A stretch of DNA of 64,000 nucleotides from Hippophae tibetana (GCA_037013495.1 CM072811.1:20259659-20323658), one strand, 5' to 3'. Shown: positions 1-11,959, numbered from the stretch's first letter. Notes: generated from the letters alone by a model not told the origin. Made by a program: numbers and translations.

Positions 1-402
1 TATTAAATCCATAGATCAGATCAATAATACCCATATCCATTTTTTCAAGAACTGTCATCTTGGTCAATTTGCTCAGCTTCTTCCATCCACTAGTCCAAGC
101 AGATGGGTGTTTGTGTGCCAACACTTTACGAAACTGTTTTTGCAGATTCTCCATATCCTTTTGGAGTTCAATGTTCTTAGTTTTAATTCAAGTTCGAGTG
201 TCTCTGTGCGTGCAAAGTTGATTCTGTTGAATATTATAATCAACAAGGGTACGATTGCGACCATCTTCAATCTACCTCCCCCCCTGAGAAAAAAAGAAGA
301 AGAAGAAACCAATAAAATATGGAAATGATTGCTGACCTAAATTAGGTGTCTGTTTCTCTGCAACATTTGAAACCAAAAAAAAAAGGAAAAACAGGAAGGG
401 AG
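1..402. other. Unassigned left-edge DNA
   Basis: No gene can be assigned. Read on the minus strand, about 1-200 gives a lysine/leucine/glutamine-rich stretch (KDMENLQKQFRKVLAHKH near 110-165) that could be the end of a coiled-coil coding region entering from outside the window. The frame is interrupted just upstream and I see no family signature. It may be a captured or decayed gene piece, or chance. Confidence 0.2.
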
Positions 403-546
403 AAATCAGACAGTGCAAGATATAGCTCGAACAACAAAAAATCAGACAGTGCAAGATATAGCTCAAACAACAACAAATCACACGGTGCAAGATATAGCTC
501 GAACAACAACAGATCAGATAGTGCAAGATATAGCTCGAACAACAAC
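403..546. repeat. 36-bp tandem repeat, four units
   Basis: Four successive units start at about 403, 439, 475 and 511. Each contains the core CAAGATATAGCTC followed by an AACAAC tail, and differs at only a few bases. Because 36 is a multiple of three, each open frame gives a 12-residue periodic peptide (for example SDSARYSSNN), and open frames exist on both strands. The last unit runs into an AAC-triplet microsatellite. I see no start context or domain that makes it a gene. Confidence 0.85.
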
Positions 547-794
547 AACAACAACAAAAAACGAATCAACTTCATTGGAGCTGCTAACTCCTCGCTGGTC
601 GGTGAGGGTTTTTTTCAGAAACGGAGGACCAAGTGGAAGGTTAACTTTGTCTGGATCTGTAGCCGGCTAAGGTTCGGCCATCTTGACCTAGCTGCTCGTT
701 GCAGAAGACGGGCGCCGCTCACGTGTAGAAGAAAGTCGTGCTCGGTTGCAGAAGGACGCCGCTCCAAGGCTGCGCGAGGAAACTGCTCAACGCA
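547..794. other. GC-richer stretch left of the solo repeat
   Basis: About 250 bp with clearly higher GC than its surroundings and several CGCCGCTC-type words. It ends in ACGCA, one copy of the target duplication of the adjacent repeat; its continuation at 2644 has the same character (GCACCGCTTGCGAGAGAA). Together they are probably the interrupted 5' leader of copia-1. No protein family was recognised. Confidence 0.4.
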
Positions 795-1089
795 TGATGA
801 GTGCTCAAAAAGCACTAAAATAACCATGATTTTATGCACATTAATTGATTAAAAATATATATATTTATATGTTTTATCATATATTTATATAAATTTGTCT
901 TTTTCGGAATCACGGGTATTTTTATTGTTTTTCAGGTATTTTGGCTTAAAAATGTAACTTAAAGACTCAAAGAGGAATAATGGAAGCAATACATCACAAA
1001 TATATTAATATTTAAATGGGGAAAGGTCAACAAATATGGAAAAATTGGACAAAATAGGTCAAAAAAGACAAAAATGTCAAAAAGGAGAA

Positions 1090-1276
1090 AATCACGCCAC
1101 TACGCCGCCCAGCCGCCGCGCCCCAGCGCCCAGCTCCGCCCCAAGCTGCGCGCGCGGTACTGTTAATCCGCGCAGAACTACGCGCGCGGGTACTGTTCAT
1201 CTGTGCCAAGCTGCGCGTGCGGGTACTGTTCACGTGCAGCCGCCCCCCGTCATGCTAACGTCATCAAATGACGTCA
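1090..1276 (+). promoter_or_regulatory. GC-rich upstream block and TGACGTCA site of E1
   Basis: A CpG-rich block inside an otherwise AT-rich repeat contains three near repeats of the word GGTACTGTT with GCGCGC context. It is followed by the 8-bp palindrome TGACGTCA, the core bound by plant bZIP factors of the TGA/CREB type. A TATA box follows 70 bp downstream. The role is inferred from position and motif only. Confidence 0.5.
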
Positions 1277-1345
1277 GCAATCACTAATCCGTGTTTTTAC
1301 ATTTTTTTAACATTTTTTTCTCTACTTTTTCTCTCCATCCTCACC

Positions 1346-1353
1346 TATAAATA
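1346..1353 (+). promoter_or_regulatory. TATA box of E1
   Basis: TATAAATA preceded by CTCACC. The same CTCACCTATAAATACCC block is present at 41851 and, reversed, at 44850. It precedes a CT-rich stretch and a poly(A) signal about 190 bp downstream. Confidence 0.55.
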
Positions 1354-2723
1354 CCCCTATTCCCTTCACTTCAAAACACACCTCAAAACTATTCTTCTCT
1401 TCTCTTTCTTTCTCTCATTTTCTTAGTTTTTAAGCTTTTCTTAGTTTCTTTCTTAGTTTTTAGTTAAATTCTCTTAGTTTTAGAGTTCTTCTCTTTTTGA
1501 GAGGAACTTGTAATGTTTTTGTAATTTATTAGCTTTTTGATTCAATAAATGGAAGTGCAAATTCCGCTTGGAGGTTTTCCAGCAACGGGAATAGCGTCGA
1601 AGTTCTGTAAGGATTTTATTTTCTTTACAGTTATTTTTTATGCTTTATTCTTACATGTTATATTTAATTTGTTTGTGATTAAATTTAACTATGCTGGCTG
1701 TTTATAATCATGATGTAATAATAACGTTGTTATGCTTGCGAAATATTAAATAGGTAAAAATTTCTAAAATGAATTGATTTTATTTTTATTCAAGATTTTA
1801 AATTAAGAATGTTAGAGAGAAATATATTATTTTTCATTACAAACTTAAATCTGAAAATTAGATTTTAAGGTTTAGTTATCCGGTCTAATTTAGAGTAGTG
1901 CTCTTTTGTTTGATGGTACAATCGCTCGGTAGTTAGAGTGAAGCTCTATTTCAAAAGTTTTTATAAGAATTATTATCTGAAAATGTATTGACAACATATT
2001 TTCGGTAGTGGTTTTAAAACTTAAAAGTTAGTACTCGGATAACTAAATTCTTAGGTTTAATTTGGACACCTTGGATAAAGTTTAAACTGTCTAACCCCAC
2101 CAAAGGTGGCATTTAAATGATTCATTTTCAATCTCTTAGAAAAAGGAATTAATTTAATTAGGCAAATTAGTTATCAACCCCACCCATAGGTGTTAATTGA
2201 TTTGTTTAGTTAACAAAGAATATCTAACCCCACCAAAGGTGGTATTCATACAAAAAGGGAGAATCAATAAATATCAATTCATATCTTTACTAACCTAAAT
2301 AATATGAGCAAGCATAATTAACTTAGTTATTATATCCATAAATACTCCGCCATTATAACTGATAAAATTTGCATAAATATTTATTGAATCTGTATCTATG
2401 TTTATTTTTATGTAAGTAGATTAAAAACACAAAACCCTAAAATATTGTGACAGGATGTTTAGGATTTAATTTCGTTTTTAAAAGTTTGAATATAAATTAA
2501 AAACCACATACATTCCTTCCTTAGATCGATCTTGGGAGTATACTTATCATTTTCTACGAAATGATTCGTGCACTTGCGAGAGTTTTATAAATATTAAAAC
2601 CAAAGTATTGGCAAGAATCGGCAATGTCGGTTTTCGCTCATCAACGCACAGGGAGAGAAAAGGCACCGCTTGCGAGAGAAATTAGGGTTAGGTTACTAGT
2701 TGTGTTTTTTTTTCATTTATATA

Positions 2724-3700
2724 GTGGCGGAATCTAGAGATTTAACTACCAATTTCATATTGGAAGATTTGACGACGAAAATGACAAAAGTTTTAACTAG
2801 AGCTCAGATCAGCTCACAACCTCCGCCAACTGAAGCGTCGACTGCTCCCATTAGTATCAAGTTGGGAGGATCCAACTATGCCTTATGGTCCCAGGTGGTG
2901 GAGATGTAATCTCTGGCAAAGATAAACTGGGATATATTAATGGGGACTTTCCTCAACCTGTTAAAACCGACCCCTCATTTAGGAGATGGCGTACTGAAAA
3001 TGCCATTGTCAAAGGATGGTTGATCAATTCGATGGACCCCTCCTTAATTGCAAATTTTATCTGATTCCCAACTGCAAAACAGGTTTGGGATTCGGTGGCT
3101 ACCACTTACTATGATGGGACAGACACGTCTCAAGTGTATGATCTTCGCCGTCAAGTTACCCGTATGAAGCAAGCGGGTGGATCCATTGAAAAATACTATA
3201 ATGACCTTCAAGGGTTGTGGCGTGAAATTGATTTCCGTCATCCTAATCCAATGGAGTGTGCGATTGATATACAAAAATACAACTCCATCATACAGGAAGA
3301 TCGAGTGTATACCTTCCTCGATGGACTTGATGATAGATTGGATAAAACTCGAAGTGATGTGTTTCAGATCAAACCATTCCCTACGGTGGAACAAACCTAT
3401 GGATTCATCCGTAGGGAAGAGGTCAGGAAGACTGTGATGATCACAGGTGTAGATACGACACCCGGAGTAGTTATGCCTTTTAAAGGGGTCAAGGGACACC
3501 ATAATCTAATGCCACCAAAAACAGGAACTTCCTTGGGTAGCAAGAAATCCACGGGAAATCCACCATCTCTTGACATGAAATGTGGCCATTGCGGAAACTC
3601 CAAACACACCCGTGAAAACTGCTTCAAACTACATGTGTATCCAGAATGGTGGAATGATCTTCAACACGGAAGAAACGGGACACCACTGGGCGAGCCGTTG
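2724..3700 (+). pseudogene. gag: copia-1 gag, broken
   Basis: Encodes a copia-type Gag, the structural protein that packages element RNA. The N-terminal part (KLGGSNYALWSQVV) is the usual copia-like gag start. The middle matches the gag domain found in plant copia elements. The C-terminal zinc knuckle CGHCGNSKHTRENC (3581-3622) has intact C-C-H-C spacing. Compared with copia-2, the start ATG is GTG (2724), a frameshift near 2905 ends the first frame, TGA at 3062-3064 interrupts the next, and a one-base loss near 3670 shifts the frame before protease. It is not translatable as one protein. Confidence 0.9.
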
Positions 3701-5109
3701 TGGCTACCAATAATGCCTCACTATCCCTTACTTCTCAGGCCGAATCTTCCCAGGATCCAGGTATTTCAAGTAAAGCATTTCACATCTCTACTCGTAGTGA
3801 TAAGGAGGATTGGATTCTGGACTCTGGAGCCACAGATCATATGACATTTGACCCAAACGATCTCTCCAAAACAACCCAGCCAAGACGGAGTCGTGTTTCC
3901 AATGCAAATGGGGTCACTTATCCAGTTACAAGAGCTGGAACAGTGACCTTATCTCCTTCATTATCATTATCTAATACTTTACTTGTACCCTCTCTATCAA
4001 ACCGACTAATGTCTGTAAGTCAGGTCACTTCAGATCTTAACTGTGTAGTACTAATGTATTCTACTTTTTGCCTTCTACAGGATATTCTCACCAAGGAGAT
4101 CATTGGGTGTGGTACTAGGAGAGGAGGGCTATATTATGTGGATGACCTCAGTTCAGGAAGAGCCAATCATATGCAAAACATTGTTGGTAACAAGGAACGA
4201 CAGATTTGGCTATGTCATCGTAGATTTGGGCATCCATCATTCGGGTATTTAAAGGACCTACTCCCCAGTTTATTTTCAAATATCACACATTCAGATTTCA
4301 AATGTGATACTTGTATCCTAGCAAAAAGTCATAGGGCGTCTTATCCTATGAGCATGAATAAAAGTGTCACTCCTTTTGCTTTAGTACATTCTGATGTTTG
4401 GGGACCTTCCCCGGTCATTACGTCATCGGGTCATCGTTGGTTTGTTATTTTTGTTGATGATTGTACACGAATGACATGGCTTTACCTTCTCAAACATAAA
4501 GATGAAGTATTTGCTACATTTCACTTGTTTCATACCATGGTTCAGACACAATTTTCTGAAAAAATTAAGATACTTAGGTGTGATAATGGAGGGGAGTATG
4601 TTAATCAACAATTTCGGACATACTTGGACAACCATGGTATTCTCTATGAAACCTCGTGTTCACAAACCCCACAACAGAATGGGACTGCGGAGAGGAAGAA
4701 TCGGCATATTTTAGAAACGGCTCGGGCCTTACTAATCGGTGCACATATGCCTAATAAATACTGGAGTGATGCTATTACTACAGTGGTGTATCTACTGAAT
4801 CGTATGCCCACAAAAACCTTACAATTTCAAACTCCATTAAAGGTGTTATCTGATCATCTTCCCTTGCCTACTATTTTGATGCTTCCGCCCCGAATTTTTG
4901 GATGTGTTGCTTTTGTCCACCTCCATAAAAATCAACGAACTAAGTTGGATCCATGTGCTGTCCGCTGTGTGTTCTTGGGATATGGCGTACAAAAAAAGGG
5001 TTATCGATGCTATGATCCAATTACTAAAAGAACCTATATTACCATGGATGTCACTTTCCTCGAATCAGAATGTTTTTTCCCATCACCGGTATCCAATTCC
5101 ACTCTTTAG
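3700..5109 (+). pseudogene. pol: copia-1 protease and integrase
   Basis: A 469-codon open frame. The aspartic protease active-site motif LDSGATDHMT lies at about 3817-3846 with the catalytic Asp intact. Next come the GAG-pre-integrase region with an H-H-C-C zinc site (CHRRFGHPS ... CDTCILAK, about 4213-4325) and the integrase core. The core Asp (HSDVWGPS), second Asp (RCDNGGEY) and Glu (TAERKN) are all present. The frame ends at a stop soon after the integrase C-terminal region (MDVTFLESE). In related elements the reading frame continues into RT, so this stop is a lesion. It needs upstream gag in frame to be expressed. Confidence 0.9.
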
Positions 5110-5193
5110 GAGGAGAGTTATGGTGAAGAACGAAATTGGCTTGATGTTGAAATATTAGACACTAGTCCAACATACTCGGATCATGCCAATCAT

Positions 5194-7089
5194 ATGGAGG
5201 AGCCAATATCTAGACCCGAGCTTGAACTTCCAAGAACTGAAGCTGAAGTAGTAATTGAATCTCCAGAAGATGAAGTAGTTGATGTACCCCTCCACTCCCT
5301 AGTACCCAATGATCCTCCTGTTGAGAATACTCCTGAGGTAAGCTATCCTATCACACCCTTACAAACTAATGCTATAGATACATCTGTTGGTTATGTTTTA
5401 CCTTTCAGACATAATCGAGGCAAACCTCCAAATCGATACTCCCTAGAAAGAGAAAAACGAAAATCCAAGTATCCAATAGCAAATTATGTATCTACTCAAA
5501 GGTTATCAGAACCTATCAGGGCATTTACACAAACACTCTCCTCGTGTCAAATTCCAAGTAGCATTGAAGAAGCCTTATCTGATCCAAAATGGGCTCAAGC
5601 TATAAAAGAGGAATTTGAGGCATTGCAGAAGAATAACACATGGGTGTTAAGCGAGTTGCCTCAAAGGAGGAAGATGGTAGGATGCAAGTGGATTTTCTCC
5701 ATTAAGTATAAAGCAGATGAATTAGTTGATCGATACAAGGCGAGACTTGTAGTAAAAGTATATACACAGAAACACGGGATAGATTATCAAGAAACCTTCT
5801 CACCTATGGCTAAACTAAAAACCGTTAGAGTCTTGTTATCTCTTGCGGCAAATTTAGATTGGCCATTGCACCAACTTGACGTAAAAAATGCCTTCCTTCA
5901 TGGTGATCTTGAGGAAGAGATTTACATGGATATCCCACCAGGATATACTGTTACATCAGGAAAAGCAACTGCATGTAGATTACAACGAGCATTGTATGGA
6001 CTAAAACAATCACCTAGAGCATGGTTTGGTAGGTTGAATTCAGCAATGAAGAAATATGGGTTCCAATAAAGCAACTCTGATCATACTCTTTTCCTAAAAC
6101 ATCGATTAGGGAAGATAACAACCCTTATAGTCTATGTAGACGACATGATCATTACAGGGGATGATAAAGAAGAAATCTCTAAGCTTCAAGAAAAACTGTC
6201 AAATGAGTTTGAAATAAAGAATTTGGGAGGGCTCAAGTACTTCTTAGGTATTGAGGTAACAAGATCAAAACAAGGCATATGTCTTTCCCAAAGGAAATAT
6301 ACTCTGGATCTACTGGCAGAGGTAGGACTACTAGATTGTAAACCTGTCAATATTCCAATGGTTCAAAATCATAAACTCGGAGAATATGTGGACCAAGTAC
6401 CAACAGATAAACAGAGATATCAACGGTTAGTAGGTAAACTCATATATTTATCTCATACTCGACCTGATATTGCTTATGATGTGAGTGTCGTGAGTCAGTT
6501 CATGCACTGCCCAAGTGAAGACCATATGGATGCGGTCATGCGAATACTTCGTTACTTAAAATCCTCCCCTGACAAAAGACTTATGTTCTCAAAGAATGGT
6601 CAATTTAAAGTCCTTGGATATACAGATTCAGACTGGGCAGGGAATATGAAGGATAGGAAATCTACTGCTGGGTACTTTACTTTTGTGGGGGGCAATCTTG
6701 TTACATGGAGGAACAAGAAGCAAAAGGTAGTTGCCTTATCCAGTACTGAAGCTGAATTTCGAGGAATGGTAAAGGGAATATGTGAGCTCCTTTGGTTGAA
6801 AAAACTTCTAACTGAGATTGGTCTTGCTCCTAACTTTGAAATGAATTTATTTTGTGATAACAAAGCAGCCATTGTCATCTCTCACATTCCAGTTCAACAT
6901 GATCGCACGAAGCACGTTGAAGTGGATCAGAACTTCATCAAACAGAATCTTGAAAAAAAGATTATTAAGCTTCCATTTGTTAAATCAGAAGATCAATTGG
7001 CTGATATACTCACAAAATCTGTGTCTGCAAGGAACTTTTACAACACACTTGACAAGTTGGGCATAAGAGACATATATGCACCAACTTGA
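5194..7089 (+). pseudogene. pol: copia-1 reverse transcriptase and RNase H
   Basis: Reverse transcriptase starts with the WxxAxxxE region (KWAQAIKEEFEAL, about 5588) and has LDVKNAFLHGDL and the catalytic YVDD at 6133-6144. It is followed by the connection region and RNase H (YTDSDWAGN, SSTEAEFRG, KHVEVDQNFI). The protein ends at 7089, eight bases before the LTR. A TAA at 6067-6069 splits RT just before the YVDD box; copia-2 has CAA there, so this is a C-to-T nonsense change in copia-1. RNase H catalytic Asp and Glu residues appear intact. Confidence 0.9.
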
Positions 7090-7096
7090 GAAGGAG

Positions 7097-7453
7097 TGTT
7101 GGCATGTGTAGTGAAAGTGGCAAACAACAAAGTTAATGGAGTTAGGAAATGGCAGACAATGTGGTTAGTGAATCAGAAATTAGGGAAGTAAAATAGCTGT
7201 TAGGGTTAGAATTTATATTCCTTTTCATTAGTATACATAGAAGTATTTTTTGTACAGAAAAGATGAGAACAGAAATTACAGAAATAAACTCAGAATAATT
7301 TGACAAAAAGTTGGACGATGGAAAATATTTACTTTACTCTTCTCTCTTTCTTAGTATAAATTTAAACTTTACACAATCTACAAGCAGAAACCCAGAAACC
7401 CCCAACCTTCGCTCTACCCTAACTTACAGTGACTCATGTTAAGAATCGTAACA
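7097..7453 (+). repeat. copia-1 3' LTR (end uncertain)
   Basis: Starts TGTTGGCATGTG directly after the polypurine tract. It contains TTGTACAGAAAAGATGAG, similar to the LTR of copia-2 (CTTGTACAGAAAGAGGAT). The end is placed at CGTAACA (7447-7453) because TGTTG...TAACA would give the inverted termini, but no partner LTR is available to confirm it. Apart from the CTTGTACAGAAAG region it shows little similarity to the 236-bp LTR of copia-2. Confidence 0.5.
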
Positions 7454-8865
7454 TCCTGCATCAATTTTAAAAAATAATTATTAATTTTGAATAGATAATA
7501 ATTTTCATATGATTTAACTAAGATATTTATCTTTTAATATTTATTCAAAAATTTAAAAAATAATTTAATAAAAATATAATATTTAATACTAAATTAATAA
7601 TAATTTTGTAATATTAACATTAGTTTATATTTTTTGGTTATTTAGAAAATGCTTTTAAGTGAAATAGAAAAAATATATATAATAAAAAAATTTAATCTAA
7701 TTATTTAAAGTGTTGTGTTTTTAATATTAAAAATATTTTATTATGTAATTATAAGTGTATAAAAAATATAATATTAATATGAGATTAATTTTAATTAAAT
7801 TACCATAATTAAATCTTTTCAAATGTTCAAAGAATACATACCCCTAAATACCAATATAACTTATATATAATTTAATTATTGAAGGATAAATGATGATAGA
7901 AATATATTATTTTTAATAAAATATTATTTAATTCATTAGTTATTAAGTATGGTATTATAAATTCATGATTTATTTTGAAAATGATCATTAAAGTTTATCG
8001 CGAAGATAAAATGATAATTTATATAAAAAAATATTTTCTTTTCTAAAAAAAAGTAAATATTAAAAAAATATTTTTTAAAACAAATAAATAATTTATTAAA
8101 ATATTAAATAAATAAAAAAATTAATATTAAAAAGATATTATCAAGATTATTGGTAGTAAGAAGGTAGAATATAGTTTAGTTGTGAATAAAAATAATTATT
8201 CAAATATTTGATGAATTTATTTTTAATAAAAAATAAATATTTATTTTATTCATAAAATTTTAACAATAAATTTGAATAATCCTTTTAAAAGATATAATAA
8301 ATTTATACTATAGTACAAATATATAGCATACTAAACTACCCTTTATCCTATTAATATAACTGGATGGGTTCATTTGAAACAACATACAAGACAAATGTCA
8401 TATATAAAAATACGTGTAAAACAATTATCAAGTTTCATTGAATTTATTTGTTTTTCTTTAATTTTCTTGATTAATATATAAAGTAGGTGGGATGGATCCA
8501 GCCCGAAAATAGGTAAACAGACATGGGAGGACTACGTAAATTATATATATATATATATGTAAATAGAAGGGACTTGTAGTGTCCCCACCAACCACGAAAA
8601 TTGTAACATCACCATAAAGTGCTTTGGCACAAGTTTGGTGGCTGGGACTGACGTTAACATGTAATTAATTACATTATTAAATAAATTTTCCCATTTCAAA
8701 GTTATTGCGAATCTTATAAGAATTTTATATATAGATGCAATTCAATTGTTACGGTTACAATTGTTACGGTTTTAGTTAGTGTATAGTGGTAGAAAGAAAT
8801 ATATCCCAGAAACAAACTGGAATGAATAGAGACGATAATTTAACCGGATGGATCAAGTCGTTGGT
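7454..8865. other. AT-rich intergenic DNA
   Basis: No open frame of interest, RNA gene or recognisable element. Long A/T runs dominate, with a short (TA)n run near 8545-8558. Confidence 0.6.
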
Positions 8866-10695
8866 TGATGAGACAAGATCCGGAATACAATGTAGATCCT
8901 ACTAATAGTTTTGTTTTTATATTTATAAAATTTTCTTAATTCCACGGATGATTTGATATATAACAAATGATATTAAAATCTTAAAAACGAAAATTATAAC
9001 ATAAACATCTATTCATGATATTTTTATAATATTTTAGTTTGTTTATTTTTTTAATCTAAAAACATAAAAAAAATAAACAAAGATATAAATTTAATAAACA
9101 ATTGTGAATTTTTTTATCATTCATAACAGTTGAGTATTTAAGAATATAATAATTAAATTTATTATACTTGTTTATATTATAAAAATTATTAAAGATATAA
9201 ATTAATATTTATTAATTCTCTCTTTTTTATATGAATATCACATTTGATATACTTAGATATTTTTTTTAATTAAACAAATCAATTAATATCTATGGATGAG
9301 GTCGATAATTAATTAGATTAATTAAATTAATTCATTTTTCTTAAGAGATTAAAAATGAGCCATTTAAATGTCACCTTTGGTGGGGTTAGATATTTTAAAT
9401 TTTATTTAAGGTGTCTAAATTAAACCTAAGAATTTAATTATCTAATCACTTACTTTAAAGTTTTAAAACTATTATTGAAAATATATTGTCAATACATGTT
9501 CGAATAATAGTTCTTATAAAAACTTTTGAAATAGAGTTTCACTCTAACTACCGGGCGATTGTATCAACAAATAAAAGACTACTATTCTAAATCAGGCTAA
9601 ATAATTAAACTTTAAACTCTAATTTTTAGATTTAAGTTTGTAATAAAAAATAATATATTTCTCTCTAACATTCTTAATATAAAGTATTGAATAAAAATAA
9701 AATCAATTTATTTTATAGAATTGTTTTACCTATTTAATATTTCGTAAGCATAACAACGTTATTATTATATCATATTTACAAATAACCAGTTATGTTAAAT
9801 TTAATCATAGAAAAATTAAATATAACATATAAGAATAAAACATAAAAAATAACTATAAAGAATTCATTTTAAAATTATACCTTAAAAGAATCCTTACAAC
9901 ACTTTGATGCTAATTTTGTTTCTAGAAAACTTCCAAACGGATTTTCATTTTCGTTTATTGAATCAAAAACTAAAAATCTATAAAACATAACTAGTTCTTC
10001 TAAAAAATAGAAGAACTCTAAAACAAAAAACAAAAAAACAAAAAACGAAAAAAAAACTTTCTAGAGAGAGAAAAAACTCAGAAAATTGTGTGTTTTACAA
10101 TGGGGAAGAAGGTCCTTTTATAGGTGATAAAAATGCCAAAAAAAAGTGGAAAAATATTTAAAATATTGATTTTGGATGAGTTTGGATAGGATGGAACGTG
10201 TGTGGGGTGCAAAAATTACTATAGATGGACGTTTGGCACACGTGGGGTAAGGTGTAAGCGTGTGCTGAATGTATGTTGGTTGCGTGCGTGCGGGCATGTG
10301 TTGGGTGTATGCCAAATGTGTGTGGGCGTGTGTTGAGCATGTGTGTATGTGCACGCGTTGGTGTGTATGGGACTCAGCATGGATGGGCGGTTGCCAACGG
10401 GATATCAATTTTTTTATATTTTTGACCGTTTTGACCCATTTTGTCCAATTTTTTCATCTTTTTTACTTTTTTCAATTTCTTTTCTCAACATATGTGCGAA
10501 GTGCCTCCAATATTTTTTCTTTGATTTTTTAAGTTATTTTTGAAATAAAATACCTGAAAAATAATAAAAGATACTTGTGATTCCAAAAGGACAAATTTAT
10601 ATAAAAATATGATAAAATCATACAAATATGAATCTATTTAATCAATTAAAGTACATTAAATCATGGAAAATCTAGTGCTTTTTAAGCATTCATCA
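8866..10695 (-). mobile_element. Family-E LTR copy E4, inverted and diverged
   Basis: Minus-strand copy of the 1.84-kb repeat, about 1830 bp. It starts TGATGAG at 8866 and ends GCATTCATCA at 10695. Shared landmarks include the GTCACCTTTGGTGGGGTTAG block (9370-9389), the CAACGTTATTATTATAT block and the region of the poly(A) signal. It is more diverged than the other copies. The flanking five bases (TTGGT and CAATC) do not match, so it is not a solo LTR with an intact TSD. On its minus-strand upstream side it abuts the internal segment 10696-11131. The usually GC-rich promoter block is replaced by a GTGTGTG/GCGTGC-rich sequence (about 10195-10385). Confidence 0.7.
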
Positions 10696-11131
10696 CAATC
10701 CCCAACCAGTTTCTTGTTATTCCCTTAGTAAGAGAAGTGATAAAAACTAAAAAAAAAAACTAAAAATTAAACTATCCTAAATCACTTCTATGGATTGACA
10801 TGGTTGCATTTAGTGTATGCAACAAGCCTCTAACCCCCTAGGTTGCCCTAGTGGACGAGTTTAAGTCTCGTGAGTGTTTTCAGTAATGATACCCACAAAC
10901 ATTTACAAAAAAATGAAAACAAAATAAAACAAAAAAATAAGAAGTTAACTAAAATTTAAAATAAAGTAAAAAAAATGAAATTAAAAAATATATCATGCTT
11001 ATAATCTCTTTTAAATTTCATAATTAAAATCTTAAGCATTGATTATTTCAACTTCCTAAACATTTATGATTTATTATAATAATTAGTTGAAAATCATTTT
11101 CATATTTCATATAAAAAATGTATCGATTTAA
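10696..11131 (-). repeat. Family-E internal segment
   Basis: About 435 bp related to the spacer at 43141-43590. Matching blocks include CCCCAACCAG near the E border, GGTTGCCCTAGTGGACGAGT, TCGTGAGTGTTTTCAGTAATG, and GATTTATTATAATAATTAGT followed by ATTTCATATAAAAAA. No open frame. On the minus strand the order is segment then E4, which would fit internal region followed by 3' LTR of a short non-autonomous LTR element. The homology stops at about 11131 with no second LTR. Confidence 0.6.
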
Positions 11132-11519
11132 TTTCACCAAAACTTAGTGTGAGGAATCCGAATTCGCTTTAACTCTATTCCTCAAAAGTCAATACTCTAA
11201 AAAATAATGCTCTTGTATGGCACTCAAAACAATTAGTAATGTGTTTTACTTATAGGAAAAATTAAAACTCTTAATCATATGTAACTGATAAATATGTTTT
11301 CTATTACAAAAAAATATTAGTAATACTTATTAATCAAGAATACTCCTATTTAAAGAAAAGTTCTTTTAAAATAGACTCATTAATGAAAAAACTCTTATTT
11401 AAGGAAGAATTCTTTTTAAAGTAGACTCATTAATCCATGAGACTTCTATTTGAATAAAAGTTCTTTTAAAGTAGATTTTAGGCTATCTCTTAGGCTGATA
11501 TTTAGCCTATAATTTTGGC

Positions 11520-11806
11520 TATAACTTATCCAATATTTTAGCATATATCTAATAATATATTTTAGGCTATATGTTATCCTATATTTTACCCTAAAATTTA
11601 GGACATATTTTTAAAATGATAAAGTATATTAAAGAATAGAAGAAGTGATAATTTCATTAATTGGCTCGAGTTTAAATAAATATTTTAAGTGAAACCATAG
11701 CCAATAGATCGATCTAATTAGTCGATATAAGTATAGCTCAATCGACTGAACCAAAAAATTATTTCATCTAGTCAATTCTCGATCGATCAAGTGGTAATAT
11801 AAAATA
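11520..11806 (-). repeat. First part of duplicated ~790-bp unit A
   Basis: Matches 21208-21480 closely (for example CCTAAAATTTAGGACATATTT, then GATCGATCAAGTGGTAATAT). Unit A is interrupted at 11807 by the CACTA element and resumes at 20679. The unit resembles the TCGATC-rich LTR seen at 27240-27720 and 36730-37958. Confidence 0.75.
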
Positions 11807-11829
11807 CACTACTACATAAATAGGCATTA

Positions 11830-11863
11830 AAGTCGGTTTATCCCGTGAACCGACTTTACAGGT
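11830..11863. repeat. Left CACTA sub-terminal inverted motif
   Basis: AAAGTCGGTTT followed a few bases later by AACCGACTTT. Counterparts occur at about 20577-20650 near the right end. This kind of clustered short motif is typical of CACTA ends. Confidence 0.6.
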
Positions 11864-11911
11864 AACATTTTCATATTTGTTTTTATTTTTATTTTTATTT
11901 TTCGTATTATT

Positions 11912-11912
<1 letters not shown>

Positions 11913-11958
<46 letters not shown>
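11913..11958. repeat. (TA)n microsatellite
   Basis: About 23 uninterrupted AT dinucleotides inside the CACTA left arm. Confidence 0.9.

Positions 11959-11959
<1 letters not shown>

Larger units (their letters stand above)
795..2643 (+). mobile_element. Family-E solo LTR (copy E1) with 5-bp TSD
   Basis: An 1849-bp repeat that begins TGATGAGTGCTC and ends CGCTCATCA, so it has TG...CA ends inside a short inverted repeat. It is flanked by perfect 5-bp duplications ACGCA at 790-794 and 2644-2648, as expected of a retroviral-type integration product. Inside are a TATA-like box (1346-1353), a preceding TGACGTCA palindrome (1269-1276), pyrimidine-rich transcribed-looking DNA and an AATAAA at about 1543, which fits U3-R-U5. 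There is no coding sequence beyond short low-complexity frames. Three related copies lie at 8866-10695, 41312-43139 and 43600-45435. With no second LTR here, solo LTR by recombination is the best reading. A non-autonomous unit moved by another element's proteins is also possible. Confidence 0.8.
2649..7453 (+). mobile_element. Ty1/copia retrotransposon copia-1, decayed, 5' end displaced
   Basis: Contains, in order, gag, aspartic protease, integrase, reverse transcriptase and RNase H. Integrase before RT is the Ty1/copia order. The 5' part is interrupted by the solo repeat at 795-2643, and I find no 5' LTR inside the window. The 3' end has a polypurine run (GAGAAGGAG near 7088-7096) followed by a TGTTGG LTR start. 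The coding part is about nine-tenths identical by eye to copia-2 at 47671-51985. It cannot encode a full polyprotein: the gag start is lost, there are frameshifts near 2905 and 3670, and stops at 3062 and 6067. Confidence 0.9.

Noticed and set aside
1036-1287. Arg/Ala/Pro-rich open frames in the GC block of E1 (and equivalents at 41535-41886 and 44856-45232)
   Set aside because: They arise from GC-rich promoter DNA, are not conserved between the copies in frame or sequence, and have no domain.
10118-10543. His/Thr-rich and Cys/Val-rich frames around 10118-10543
   Set aside because: Products of the GTGTG-rich block of repeat E4; low complexity and read on both strands.
8866-10695. E4 as a solo LTR
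   Set aside because: Flanking pentamers TTGGT and CAATC do not match, and one side continues into the internal segment.
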